A stretch of 64,000 nucleotides of DNA from Antrihabitans stalagmiti. GTDB lineage: Bacteria > Actinomycetota > Actinomycetes > Mycobacteriales > Mycobacteriaceae. How positions within the stretch are numbered: the stretch's first letter is position 1; the number at the start of each line of letters is the position of its first letter. The notes under the pieces were generated by a model. That model saw nothing but the letters and a program-made list of their open reading frames with translations. It searched no databases and had not been told where the DNA came from. This document shows positions 17,529 to 25,968 of this stretch, piece by piece. The DNA lies in the NCBI RefSeq assembly GCF_016482825.1, contig NZ_JAEMNV010000009.1, forward strand, positions 62,001-126,000, read 5' to 3'. The translations under genes were made by a program, and so were the position numbers.

Positions 17529-19001
17529 ATGAACCTGTCAGACAGCCGGACAGCTGCGCCCCAGCCGATGACGGCTGTCCCCCAGTTCCGCATCGAACAC
17601 GACCTCCTCGGCGACCGTGAGGTCCCCGCCGACGCGTACTGGGGTATCCACACCCTGCGCGCACGAGAGAACTTCCCGATCACCGGACGAACGATAGGTT
17701 CCAACCCTCACCTCATCGCCGGACTTGCCGCAGTCAAATGGGCTGCGGCAGCGGCGAACTGCGAACTCGGACTCCTCGACGAGGTCCGCGGCGACGCCAT
17801 CCGTAAGGCCTGCAGGGAAATACTCGACGGCGCCTGGCACGACCAGTTCATCGTCGACGTAATCCAAGGCGGTGCCGGTACGTCGACGAACATGAACGCC
17901 AACGAGGTCATCGCCAATCGCGCGCTCGAACTCCTCGGCCGGCCACGGGGCGACTACAACTATCTCCATCCGAACGAACACGTCAACCTCAGCCAGTCGA
18001 CGAACGACGTCTATCCGACCGCCGTCAACGTGTCGACGGTGTTCGCGATTCGCGAGCTGCTCGACGCGATGCGGGTGCTTCGCGAAGCGTTCGTCGCCAA
18101 GGCAACAGAGTTCCGGACCGTCGTGAAGATGGGCCGCACCCAACTGCAGGATGCGGTCCCGATGACGCTCGGGCAGGAATTCGGAACCTACGCCGTCACG
18201 ATGACCGAAGACAGCGCACGGCTCGAAGAAGCGTCTCTGCTGGTCCACGAAATCAATTTGGGCGCAACAGCAATCGGCACCGGCCTCAACGCCGATCCGC
18301 GCTACTCGGCCCTTGCCTGTCGCTACCTGCGGGAGATCACAGGCCTACCACTCGTCACCGCAACGGATTTGGTCGAGGCAACACAGGACGTCGGCCAGTT
18401 CGTCCATCTGTCCGGCGTGCTCAAGCGCGTCGCCGTCAAACTCTCGAAAATCTGCAACGATCTTCGGCTGCTCTCCTCCGGCCCCCGCGCAGGCTTCGGC
18501 GAGATCAATCTTCCTGCAGTGCAGGCAGGTTCGTCGATCATGCCTGGCAAGGTGAACCCCGTCATCCCCGAGGTCGTCAACCAGGTCGCCTACGAGGTGA
18601 TCGGCAACGACGTAACCATCACCATGGCGGCGGAAGCCGGGCAATTGCAGCTCAACGCCTTCGAGCCGATCATCGTCACGTCGTTGACGGACAGCATGAC
18701 TCACCTCGGTGCCGCCTGCCGTACGTTGGCCGAACGCTGCGTCGTCGGGATCACCGCAAACGCCGACCACCTCCGCGAGTCGGTCTCCAACTCGATCGGC
18801 TTGGTCACCGCCCTCAACCCATACATCGGCTACCCGGCCGCGACCCTGATCGCCCAGGAAGCACTGCTGACCGGACGCAACGTCGCAGAGCTCGTGCTGG
18901 AGAAGGGCCTGCTCGATCCCGCCGAACTCGATCGGATACTGCAGCCCGAACACCTTGCGAATCTCGACACCTCCGCGCACCTGCCTCCTAAATCCACATA
19001 G
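17529..19001 (+). CDS. aspA: Aspartate ammonia-lyase
   Basis: The 490-residue protein has the fumarase/aspartase signature GSSIMPGKVNP and the N-terminal aspartase pattern EHDLLGDREVPADAYWGI. It releases ammonia from aspartate to give fumarate. The asparaginase gene begins 9 bp downstream, so the pair would degrade asparagine to fumarate and two ammonia. Fumarases of class II look similar, but the N-terminal pattern and the asparaginase neighbour favour aspartase. It probably shares a transcript with the upstream GntR gene. Confidence 0.92.
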   Translation: MNLSDSRTAAPQPMTAVPQFRIEHDLLGDREVPADAYWGIHTLRARENFPITGRTIGSNPHLIAGLAAVKWAAAAANCELGLLDEVRGDAIRKACREILDGAWHDQFIVDVIQGGAGTSTNMNANEVIANRALELLGRPRGDYNYLHPNEHVNLSQSTNDVYPTAVNVSTVFAIRELLDAMRVLREAFVAKATEFRTVVKMGRTQLQDAVPMTLGQEFGTYAVTMTEDSARLEEASLLVHEINLGATAIGTGLNADPRYSALACRYLREITGLPLVTATDLVEATQDVGQFVHLSGVLKRVAVKLSKICNDLRLLSSGPRAGFGEINLPAVQAGSSIMPGKVNPVIPEVVNQVAYEVIGNDVTITMAAEAGQLQLNAFEPIIVTSLTDSMTHLGAACRTLAERCVVGITANADHLRESVSNSIGLVTALNPYIGYPAATLIAQEALLTGRNVAELVLEKGLLDPAELDRILQPEHLANLDTSAHLPPKST

Positions 19002-19010
19002 GGTTTCGAC

Positions 19011-19946
19011 ATGCGCGACGTAGCAACCAAAACCATCGTGGTGGTCACGACCGGCGGCACCATCGCAGGCACGGCCAGCCCGGACGGGGCCATCCATCCG
19101 ACTGTGGACGGCAGCGCATTCATCGCCAACGCCAAGGCCCCCGCCGACGTCGACCTGCGACTGCACGACCTGATGTCCACCGACAGCGCCCGTATGTCGT
19201 TCGTCGAGATGGATTCGATTGCAGCAGCGGTTGCAACGGCGATGGCGGAGGAGTCGACCGACGGTGTTGTCATCCTGCACGGCACCGACACGATGCAGGA
19301 AACGGCGATGCTCGTCGACCTGCAGCACGACGACCCACGTCCTGTCGTCTTCACCGGCGCGCAACGCCCGGCCGATCACAACGAACCCGACGGTCCTGGC
19401 AATCTCACCGCGGCAATAGCATTGGCAGCCGATGTCGACTCCCGCGGACGCGGAGTGCTGATCAGCTTCGGCGACGAGGTCGTACCCGCGCGCGGCGCCC
19501 GCAAGGTGCACACAACCGACCTCCGCGGCTTCGAGGGCGCCGCGGCTGCCCGAAAGGTGCTGGGCAGGTGCTCGATTGCCGGCACTCGCGTCGACATAGT
19601 CACGCTGTACCCGGGTGTCGACGCGACAGCAATCGACGCCTACGTCGCTGCGGGTGCTTCCGGCTTGGTCCTGGAAGCAATGGGCAGCGGCAACGCGAAC
19701 CCGACGGTCGTCGACGCTGTACGTCGGAGCGTCGCCGCGGGAGTGACCGTCGTTGTGACCTCACGTGTACACGAAGGTCCGGTAGCAGCGACATACGGAG
19801 GTGGCGGCGGCGGTGTCGATCTCGTTGCCGCCGGCGCACTGGTATCGACGAACCTGCGCGCGAGTCAGTCCCGAATCCTGTTGGCGGCGCTGCTCGCCCA
19901 CAAGACACCCCAGGCCGATATAGCCGATTGGTTTTCGGCGCGCTGA
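19011..19946 (+). CDS. L-asparaginase
   Basis: The 311-residue protein carries both asparaginase signatures: TTGGTIAG with the nucleophilic Thr17 and HGTDT with Thr92 and Asp93. No signal peptide is seen, which suggests a cytoplasmic enzyme. It hydrolyses asparagine to aspartate, the substrate of the aspartase encoded 9 bp upstream. A glycine-rich stretch near residue 264 (YGGGGGGVD) is a mild peculiarity. Glutaminase side activity cannot be excluded. Confidence 0.92.
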   Translation: MRDVATKTIVVVTTGGTIAGTASPDGAIHPTVDGSAFIANAKAPADVDLRLHDLMSTDSARMSFVEMDSIAAAVATAMAEESTDGVVILHGTDTMQETAMLVDLQHDDPRPVVFTGAQRPADHNEPDGPGNLTAAIALAADVDSRGRGVLISFGDEVVPARGARKVHTTDLRGFEGAAAARKVLGRCSIAGTRVDIVTLYPGVDATAIDAYVAAGASGLVLEAMGSGNANPTVVDAVRRSVAAGVTVVVTSRVHEGPVAATYGGGGGGVDLVAAGALVSTNLRASQSRILLAALLAHKTPQADIADWFSAR

Positions 19947-19999
19947 ACCATCGCCACGTTCGGGTCGTCACCCTGACCGGCTGGTAGTAGACAGTTCCT

Positions 20000-21223
20000 A
20001 TGCCTGATCGCACACCACGCCATCTCCCCCGCTGGTCCGAACTGCAACCACTGCTCGGCGCCCGCAAACCGATAGGCAATCCCGTCGACAGGCGACTTGC
20101 CCGGGCGCACACGATCGCGGATCTCCGCGACATCGCCCGTCGTCGTTCGCCCCGTTCGGTTTTCGACTATGTCGACGGCGCGGCGGAAAGCGAGGTCGGG
20201 ATCGGCCGCGCTCGGGACGCGTATCGCCGCATCGAGTTCAACCCAAGGGTGCTGCGGGACGTGACGACTGTCGATACGTCGCGAACCATCCTGGGTAAGC
20301 GCGCCGCACTACCGTTGATCCTCGCGCCGACCGGATTCACCAAGATGATGCAACACGAAGCCGAACCTGCTGTGTTTCGAGCGGCCGCCGATGCCGATGT
20401 CCCCTATGCCCTCTCGACGATGGGCACCACCGGCATCGAGGAACTCGCCGCCGTGGCGCCGAACGGTCGACGGTGGTTTCAGCTGTACCTCTGGAAAGAC
20501 CGTGCAGCGAGTATGGAACTCGTCGACCGGGCGCGCGACAGCGGCTACGACACGCTGCTGGTGACAGTCGACACCCCTGTCGCCGGAGCGCGTCTGCGCG
20601 ACGTCCGCAATGGTCTGACCATCCCTCCGCAACTGACGTTCTCGACGTTGGCCGACATGTCTCGGCATCCGTCATGGTGGTTCAACCTGCTCACCACCGG
20701 ACCGCTGGAGTTCGCGTCGTTCAACTCCTTCGACGGAACCGTCGCCGAGTTGATTGCCAAGATGTTCGATCCGTCTGCGACGCTGGACGATCTTGCTTCC
20801 ATCCGCGCGGCGTGGCCACACAGGTTGGTGGTCAAGGGAATTCAGAACACCGACGACGCAAAGGCCGTAGTCGACCATGGTGCCGACGCGGTTGTCGTCT
20901 CCAATCACGGCGGACGCCAACTCGATCGAGCGCCGACGCCTCTCGAGCTGCTACCGAGCGTCGTCGAGGCGGTCGACGCTCGCGCGGAGGTGTTCGTCGA
21001 CACCGGCATCATGCACGGCGGTGACTTGGTTGCTGCGGTCGGACTCGGTGCAACCGCCGGCATGGTCGGTCGCGCGTATCTGTACGGCCTGATGGCAGGC
21101 GGCGAGCGCGGCGTCGCCCGCGCACTCGAAATCCTGCACACCGAGACGACTCGGACGCTGCAGCTCCTTGGTGTAACCAGCATCGACGACGTCGGCCCCG
21201 AGCACGTCCGCCTGCGAACCTAG
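20000..21223 (+). CDS. FMN-dependent alpha-hydroxy acid dehydrogenase, L-lactate dehydrogenase-like
   Basis: The 407-residue protein belongs to the glycolate oxidase/L-lactate dehydrogenase (LldD) family. FDYVDGAAESE near residue 54 and the active-site block SNHGGRQLDRAPTPLELL with catalytic His near residue 300 are present, as are the FMN-binding ILAPTG and VDTPVAG stretches. The family oxidises L-lactate or related 2-hydroxy acids to 2-keto acids using FMN and a membrane or oxygen acceptor. It starts 53 bp after the asparaginase gene. The substrate is uncertain: lactate, glycolate or mandelate-type acids are possible. Confidence 0.88.
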   Translation: MPDRTPRHLPRWSELQPLLGARKPIGNPVDRRLARAHTIADLRDIARRRSPRSVFDYVDGAAESEVGIGRARDAYRRIEFNPRVLRDVTTVDTSRTILGKRAALPLILAPTGFTKMMQHEAEPAVFRAAADADVPYALSTMGTTGIEELAAVAPNGRRWFQLYLWKDRAASMELVDRARDSGYDTLLVTVDTPVAGARLRDVRNGLTIPPQLTFSTLADMSRHPSWWFNLLTTGPLEFASFNSFDGTVAELIAKMFDPSATLDDLASIRAAWPHRLVVKGIQNTDDAKAVVDHGADAVVVSNHGGRQLDRAPTPLELLPSVVEAVDARAEVFVDTGIMHGGDLVAAVGLGATAGMVGRAYLYGLMAGGERGVARALEILHTETTRTLQLLGVTSIDDVGPEHVRLRT

Positions 21224-21290
21224 GCGGCGCTTGTGTCCCGGGGACTAGCGTTGACACCGACCGACCGATTCACCGCTCCCGGAGGCACAC

Positions 21291-22100
21291 TTGCGCACCG
21301 TTGCACGCATCCTGCTACTCGTCCTCGCCGTTGCGTGCGGCACGATGCCGATGCTGCCCCTCGCCTCAGCCGCACCGTCGGCTGCGACGATCGACGACGC
21401 GACCTCCAGCAGGATCGACGAACTGCTCGCAGTCCGAAACGGCGCCGGCGCAGTGTCCAAAGGTGAGCTGACGGAGCTGCTGTCACGACAATTTCTCGGT
21501 ACGCCCTATGTCGCCGATGTGCTGGTCGGTTCGGCAACGCAACCCGAACAGCTGGTCGTCGACTTCAACCGCCTCGATTGCTTCACCTATCTCGACTACG
21601 TCGAAGCTCTCAGCAGATCCGCTGACCGAGATCAGTTCGCGGCCAACCTGATCGCCACACGCTACGTCGACAGTCGCGTCGACTTCACCCAACGCAAACA
21701 CTTCTTCAGCGACTGGTCGCATTCTCCCCGCATTGCAGCCACCGATATCACCGCTGCACTGACCGCTGCGGCCGTCACCGTCGACAAGCAACTCAACGCC
21801 AAAGGCGATGGCGGGAACTACCTTCCGGGAATTCCTGTCGTCGATCGCGCCATCACCTACATTCCGAGCGGGTCCGTAAACGACGACGTCGTGGGCCAAC
21901 TGCGGACCGGCGACTACATCGGCGCCTACGCCGACCTGCCAGGCCTCGACGTCACCCACGTCGGCATCTTCGTCGCGACCCCCAGCGGTCCGGTGTTTCG
22001 CAACGCGTCGTCCATCCCGGGCGTCGACAAGGTCGTCGACTCCCCCTTTGCCGAATACGTCCGATCGACGCCGGGCATCGTCGTGCTTCGGGCTCAGTGA
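21291..22100 (+). CDS. Secreted DUF1460 (N-acetylmuramoyl-L-alanine amidase-like) protein
   Basis: The TTG start at 21291 has a strong GGAGG site. The first 28 residues form a signal peptide (basic start, hydrophobic core, LASAAPSA cleavage region). The mature part resembles the DUF1460 fold, an NlpC/P60-like cysteine peptidase group: the motif NRLDCFTYLDYVEAL supplies the likely catalytic Cys, and DVTHVGIF the His. These enzymes cut cell-wall peptides or act as amidases. Total length is 269 residues. It ends directly at a long hairpin terminator shared with the convergent transporter operon. Confidence 0.8.
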   Translation: MRTVARILLLVLAVACGTMPMLPLASAAPSAATIDDATSSRIDELLAVRNGAGAVSKGELTELLSRQFLGTPYVADVLVGSATQPEQLVVDFNRLDCFTYLDYVEALSRSADRDQFAANLIATRYVDSRVDFTQRKHFFSDWSHSPRIAATDITAALTAAAVTVDKQLNAKGDGGNYLPGIPVVDRAITYIPSGSVNDDVVGQLRTGDYIGAYADLPGLDVTHVGIFVATPSGPVFRNASSIPGVDKVVDSPFAEYVRSTPGIVVLRAQ

Positions 22101-22170
22101 GGCGCTCCGCGCTCGTGAGTCCTTTCGGAGGGCAGAACCTCCAAAAGGACTCACGAGCGGCGGAGCCGCC
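22101..22170. terminator. Long hairpin, bidirectional terminator between convergent genes
   Basis: Arms at 22101-22131 and 22138-22170 pair almost perfectly over about 31 bp around a 6-nt loop (GCAGAA). The inner stem is CTCGTGAGTCCTTT against AAAGGACTCACGAG. It begins immediately after the TGA of the DUF1460 gene and ends immediately before the stop of the convergent substrate-binding protein gene, so it can stop transcription from both sides. Confidence 0.85.
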
Positions 22171-23142
22171 TTACTGGATCAGCGACTCCTTCTTCAGCCA
22201 GTCGTAGGCGACGTCTGCTGGGTCTTCGCCGTCGATGTCGACCTTGCCGTTCAGTTCCTGCATCAGGTCATCGGTGAGACGCTCGGACACCTTGGCGATG
22301 AGATCGCCGATCTCCGGGTACTCCTCGATAATCTCGGCGCGCACAACGGCAGAGCCGCTGTAGGGCAGGAAGAACTTGCGATCGTCCTCGAGGACCGTGA
22401 GGTTCAGATTCTTCACGCGACCGTCGGTGGTGTAGACCATGCCGAAGTTGCATGGCGCGCTTCTGGCGGTCGAGGTGTAGACGACACCCGCATCCATCCT
22501 GGTGACGTTGTTCGACGGCACACCGCCCGGCGCGTTGAGCGCGATACCGTACGTCTCGAGCATCGGTACGAATCCGTCTGCACGGCTGAAGAATTCGTCG
22601 TCGACGCAGAAGGTACGGTCGGACTCCGGCAACTTCGCAACGTCCGAGAGTGTCTTCACACCGAGCCGTTCGGCCGTCCCTGCCGATGCGGCGAACGCGT
22701 ACGTGTCGTTGAAGTTCGCCGGCGGCAACCACTCCAGATTGTGGTCCCGCTTCTCGACCTCGTAGACGCGCTTCCAGAGTTCGTCGGGATCGGAGATCAC
22801 CTCGGTCTCACCGTGATAGTTCACCCAGCCGGTGCCCGTGTACTCCCACAGAATGTCGGCGTCGCCGTTGAGTTGCGCCTGCCGCGACGACGCGGACCCA
22901 GGTGCACCGGTCAGGTCGGTGACCTTTGCGCCGGCCGCGGCCAGGTACGTCGCGGTGATCTTTCCGAGGAGCACACCTTCGGTGAAGCTCTTCGAGGTGA
23001 CGACGATCGGCGCACCGTCCAACGGCTTTTCTCCGCCGGGCAGCGACGCGTCGTGGAAGGTGCCCGACGAGCTGACCAACCCGCAGCCCGCTGCCGCAAC
23101 AGCAGCGAGAGTCACTGCAGCCAAACGCAACCGGCGGATCAT
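22171..23142 (-). CDS. Glycine betaine/choline-type ABC transporter substrate-binding lipoprotein
   Basis: The 323-residue protein starts with a lipoprotein signal (AAAGC, lipidated Cys20). The mature part has SKSFTEGVLLGKI and ILWEYTGTGW, typical of OpuAC/ProX-like quaternary ammonium receptors. It would bind betaine, choline or carnitine outside the membrane and hand it to the two permeases encoded upstream. Its ATG overlaps the permease stop by 4 bp. It is the last gene of the four-gene operon and ends at the long hairpin. An extended frame upstream reads through the permease genes and was rejected. Confidence 0.9.
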   Translation of the reverse strand: MIRRLRLAAVTLAAVAAAGCGLVSSSGTFHDASLPGGEKPLDGAPIVVTSKSFTEGVLLGKITATYLAAAGAKVTDLTGAPGSASSRQAQLNGDADILWEYTGTGWVNYHGETEVISDPDELWKRVYEVEKRDHNLEWLPPANFNDTYAFAASAGTAERLGVKTLSDVAKLPESDRTFCVDDEFFSRADGFVPMLETYGIALNAPGGVPSNNVTRMDAGVVYTSTARSAPCNFGMVYTTDGRVKNLNLTVLEDDRKFFLPYSGSAVVRAEIIEEYPEIGDLIAKVSERLTDDLMQELNGKVDIDGEDPADVAYDWLKKESLIQ

Positions 23143-23876
23143 GCCACTCCTCGTGGGGTTGCGACCAACTCGACCAACCGGCCGAGCCAATCGATCGTCA
23201 ACGCGAGCAGCCCGACCAGAATGGCACCGGAGATGAGCAGTTTCGGCAGGAACAGCGTCACGCCCGTTGTGATGAGAGTGCCGAGGCTGGTCGCGCCGAT
23301 GAAGGTGCTGAGCGTTGCGGTGCCGACCAGAATCACCAGTGCGGTCCGGACACCGTTGAGGATGACCGGGACCGCGAGCGGCAACTCGACCTGCACGAGG
23401 GTGCGGACGCCCGAGTAGCCGATGCCCCGCGACGCCTCGATGGTCCGTTTGTCGACCTGATCGATACCGACGATGGTGTTCTGCAGAATCGGCAGGATTG
23501 CGTAGACGACGAGTCCCACTACCGCAGTGCGGAATCCGGTACCGAGCCACATGGTGAGCAGCACGATGAGCCCGACCGCCGGTGCGGCTTGCCCGACGTT
23601 CGCGATGTTCACCGCGATCGGCTTGAAGGACTTCGCCTTCTCTCGCGTGAGCAGGATGCCGAGCGGTATGGCGATCACGACGACTATGAGCGTGGCTGTC
23701 AGGGTCAAGACGATGTGATCGACGATCGTGGACCGGAGGTTGCTCCAGCCGAGTGACGCAGCCTCGGTTGCCGTCAACGTGGTCGAGCGGTACCAGAGGA
23801 TGTATCCGGTTCCGAGGACGACGATGATCAGCGGCTCGAACCACACGTCGATCGGCGTGCGACGAAGTCGATTCAT
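23139..23876 (-). CDS. Osmoprotectant ABC transporter permease (second)
   Basis: The 245-residue protein has five to six membrane spans and the binding-protein-dependent transport loop (EASRGIGYSGVRTLVQVELPL around residues 152-172) that contacts the ATPase. It is the ProW/OpuAB-type permease found next to OpuAC-like receptors. It overlaps the ATPase gene by 4 bp at its start and the receptor gene by 4 bp at its end. Its N-terminus, before the first span, is short and basic. Confidence 0.88.
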   Translation of the reverse strand: MNRLRRTPIDVWFEPLIIVVLGTGYILWYRSTTLTATEAASLGWSNLRSTIVDHIVLTLTATLIVVVIAIPLGILLTREKAKSFKPIAVNIANVGQAAPAVGLIVLLTMWLGTGFRTAVVGLVVYAILPILQNTIVGIDQVDKRTIEASRGIGYSGVRTLVQVELPLAVPVILNGVRTALVILVGTATLSTFIGATSLGTLITTGVTLFLPKLLISGAILVGLLALTIDWLGRLVELVATPRGVA

Positions 23877-25108
23877 GCCGTCTGGCCCTCGGTGTAGGCC
23901 GCATAGGACACCTGGTCGTCGCCTGCGCGCGCGTCGGACAGTTGGCCGCGGATCACCGACATGATCGTCGCGATCGTGAGTGCGCCGGTCACCGCTCCCC
24001 TGCCGTCGGTGACGAGCACGCCACCCTGGCTTGCGGCGAGCATGGAGTCGAGGGCGTCGTTGAGTGTCGACGACGGTGCCACGGTCGGTAGCCGATTGTC
24101 GATGTAGTCGGTGATTCGATCCTTGGTGGCTACTTCCTCCAGCGACGGCCACGAGCGTGCCCGACCGTGTTCGTCGACGACGACGATCCACGTCGCGCCC
24201 TTGGAGCGCGCTCGAGCGATAACTTCCTGCGACGAGTCCCCGACTCGCGCGGTCACAACCGAATCGTGCGCGACGTCTTTGACTCGCGACAGGGTCAGGT
24301 GCGCGAGCGTCGCGCCCGAACCGATGAACTCTTCGACGAAGGGGGTGGCCGGTTTCGCGAGGATCTCTTCCGGGGTTGCGTACTGCTCGATATGGCCGCC
24401 CTCGGACAGGATCAGCACCTTGTCGCCGAGCTTTGTGGCCTCTTCGAAATCGTGTGTGACGATCACGATCGTCTTGCCGAGCTCGTGCTGGATCGCGATC
24501 AGCTTGTCCTGCAGACGAACTCGGGTGATCGGGTCGACAGCACCGAACGGCTCGTCCATCAGAAGCACCGGTGGATCAGCGGCGAGTGCGCGCGCAACGC
24601 CGACTCTCTGCTGCTGTCCGCCCGACATGTCCTTCGGGAGCCGGTCCCGGAAGTCGTTCGCGTCGAGACCGACGAGATCGAGCAGGTACTCGGTGCGATC
24701 GGCGATGCGCTTGGCGTCCCACCCGAGAACCCGCGGAATGGCGCCGATGTTCTTGGCGACCGACCAGTGCGGGAACAGGCCACCGGACTGGATGACGTAG
24801 CCGATCGACTGCCGCAGTTTGTCCGGGTCTTCGCCGGTGACGTCGCGGTCGCCGATGAAGATGCGACCCTCGCTCGGCTCGATCAACCGATTGATCATCT
24901 TGAGCGTCGTCGTCTTACCGCAACCGGACGGTCCGACGAAAGCGACGATGTCACCTGCTTCGATCTCGAGGTCGATCTTCTGCACGGCGGGCTTCTTCTG
25001 TCCGCGGTACTGCTTGACCACTCCGTCGAGCCGAATGGCGGCACCGGTGACAGTTCGCTCTGCCTTCGAAGCACTCTCGGCCGCGGCTCCGATCGATTCG
25101 TCGGTCAT
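23873..25108 (-). CDS. Osmoprotectant ABC transporter ATP-binding protein with CBS domains
   Basis: The 411-residue protein has Walker A GPSGCGKTT, the ABC signature MSGGQQQR and Walker B VLLMDEPFGAVD. After the ATPase domain, residues from about 270 onwards form two CBS-like segments (TWIVVVDEHG and GGVLVTDGRGAVTG). CBS domains on OpuA/ProV ATPases sense ionic strength or nucleotides and gate betaine uptake. The gene overlaps both flanking permease genes by 4 bp. It is likely to power uptake of the substrate degraded by the island at 1-16.7 kb, or to serve osmoprotection. Confidence 0.9.
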   Translation of the reverse strand: MTDESIGAAAESASKAERTVTGAAIRLDGVVKQYRGQKKPAVQKIDLEIEAGDIVAFVGPSGCGKTTTLKMINRLIEPSEGRIFIGDRDVTGEDPDKLRQSIGYVIQSGGLFPHWSVAKNIGAIPRVLGWDAKRIADRTEYLLDLVGLDANDFRDRLPKDMSGGQQQRVGVARALAADPPVLLMDEPFGAVDPITRVRLQDKLIAIQHELGKTIVIVTHDFEEATKLGDKVLILSEGGHIEQYATPEEILAKPATPFVEEFIGSGATLAHLTLSRVKDVAHDSVVTARVGDSSQEVIARARSKGATWIVVVDEHGRARSWPSLEEVATKDRITDYIDNRLPTVAPSSTLNDALDSMLAASQGGVLVTDGRGAVTGALTIATIMSVIRGQLSDARAGDDQVSYAAYTEGQTA

Positions 25109-25749
25109 GACAATCCCTTCGCGATGGTGAGGCGCCCGAGGAGGACGAGCAGGGCGTCGAACACCAAAGCGATGACGACGATGAGGACAGTTCCGGTGAC
25201 GGCCATCTCGACGGAATTGGTACCGCCCAGTCGGGACAGGCCGTTGAAAATCAGTGAGCCGAGACCGGGTCCGAGGACGTAGGCGACGATCGCTGCGACA
25301 CCGACGACCATCTGCGTCGAGACCCGAATTCCGGTGAGGATGACCGGCCAAGCCATGGGCAGAGACACCGAGAACAAGATGCGGCGGCGCGAAAGCCCGA
25401 TTCCTTTGGCGGATTCGATGACGGAATCCGGCACCGACCGCAAACCGACAATCGCGTTTCCGATCACCGGCATCGCCGCGAAGAAGGCCAGCATGATGAA
25501 CGACGGAACTACGCCGAGACCGAACGGAACGATCAGCAATGCCAGCAATGCAAGCGACGGAATGGTCAACGCCACGCGGCTGGTCGTGAGGGTCAACGCA
25601 GAGAACAACGGGAAACGATATACCGCTATTGCGATGACGATCGCGACGAGCGTTCCGACGAGCACGGTCTGGAAAGCAAGCGACGCATGCTGATACGTCA
25701 GAAACGCAAGAAATTCCCCCCGTCCGTCGAGGTAATTCCAGATACTCAC
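25105..25749 (-). CDS. Osmoprotectant ABC transporter permease (first)
   Basis: The 214-residue protein has about five membrane spans and the EAA-type loop ESAKGIGLSRRRILFSVSLPM. It is the first gene of the importer operon. I chose the GTG at 25749, which has GGGAGGA seven bases upstream; the in-frame GTG at 25770 has no such site. The 219-bp gap up to the convergently ending... neighbour at 25969 must hold the operon promoter; no confident -10/-35 pair was identified there. Confidence 0.86.
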   Translation of the reverse strand: MSIWNYLDGRGEFLAFLTYQHASLAFQTVLVGTLVAIVIAIAVYRFPLFSALTLTTSRVALTIPSLALLALLIVPFGLGVVPSFIMLAFFAAMPVIGNAIVGLRSVPDSVIESAKGIGLSRRRILFSVSLPMAWPVILTGIRVSTQMVVGVAAIVAYVLGPGLGSLIFNGLSRLGGTNSVEMAVTGTVLIVVIALVFDALLVLLGRLTIAKGLS

Positions 25750-25968
25750 GAAACGTCCTCCCGCGGCCACCTTGTTCGTGGTGCACCGGTTTCCGGTACA
25801 TCGGACGGCGACGTTACCGCTGGACTGCGAATCGCGTCGGCGTTTCGGTAGCTCGATCGGCTCTCGTAAAACGGTCGGCTACATCGATACCTGGTACAAC
25901 AAAGCAACCCTGGACGGGTAAACCTTTGGAATCAGGGCGATTTTAAGTGCGCGGATTTGGACGGCCGC

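Noticed and set aside
22171-23904. 577-codon frame suggesting a permease-receptor fusion
   Set aside because: The upstream part is the permease gene read out of frame; the receptor has its own lipoprotein signal and an ATG overlapping the permease stop.
25750-25968. Promoter elements for the osmoprotectant ABC operon
   Set aside because: Several loose TTG and TA-rich words occur, but no convincing -35/-10 pair with proper spacing.
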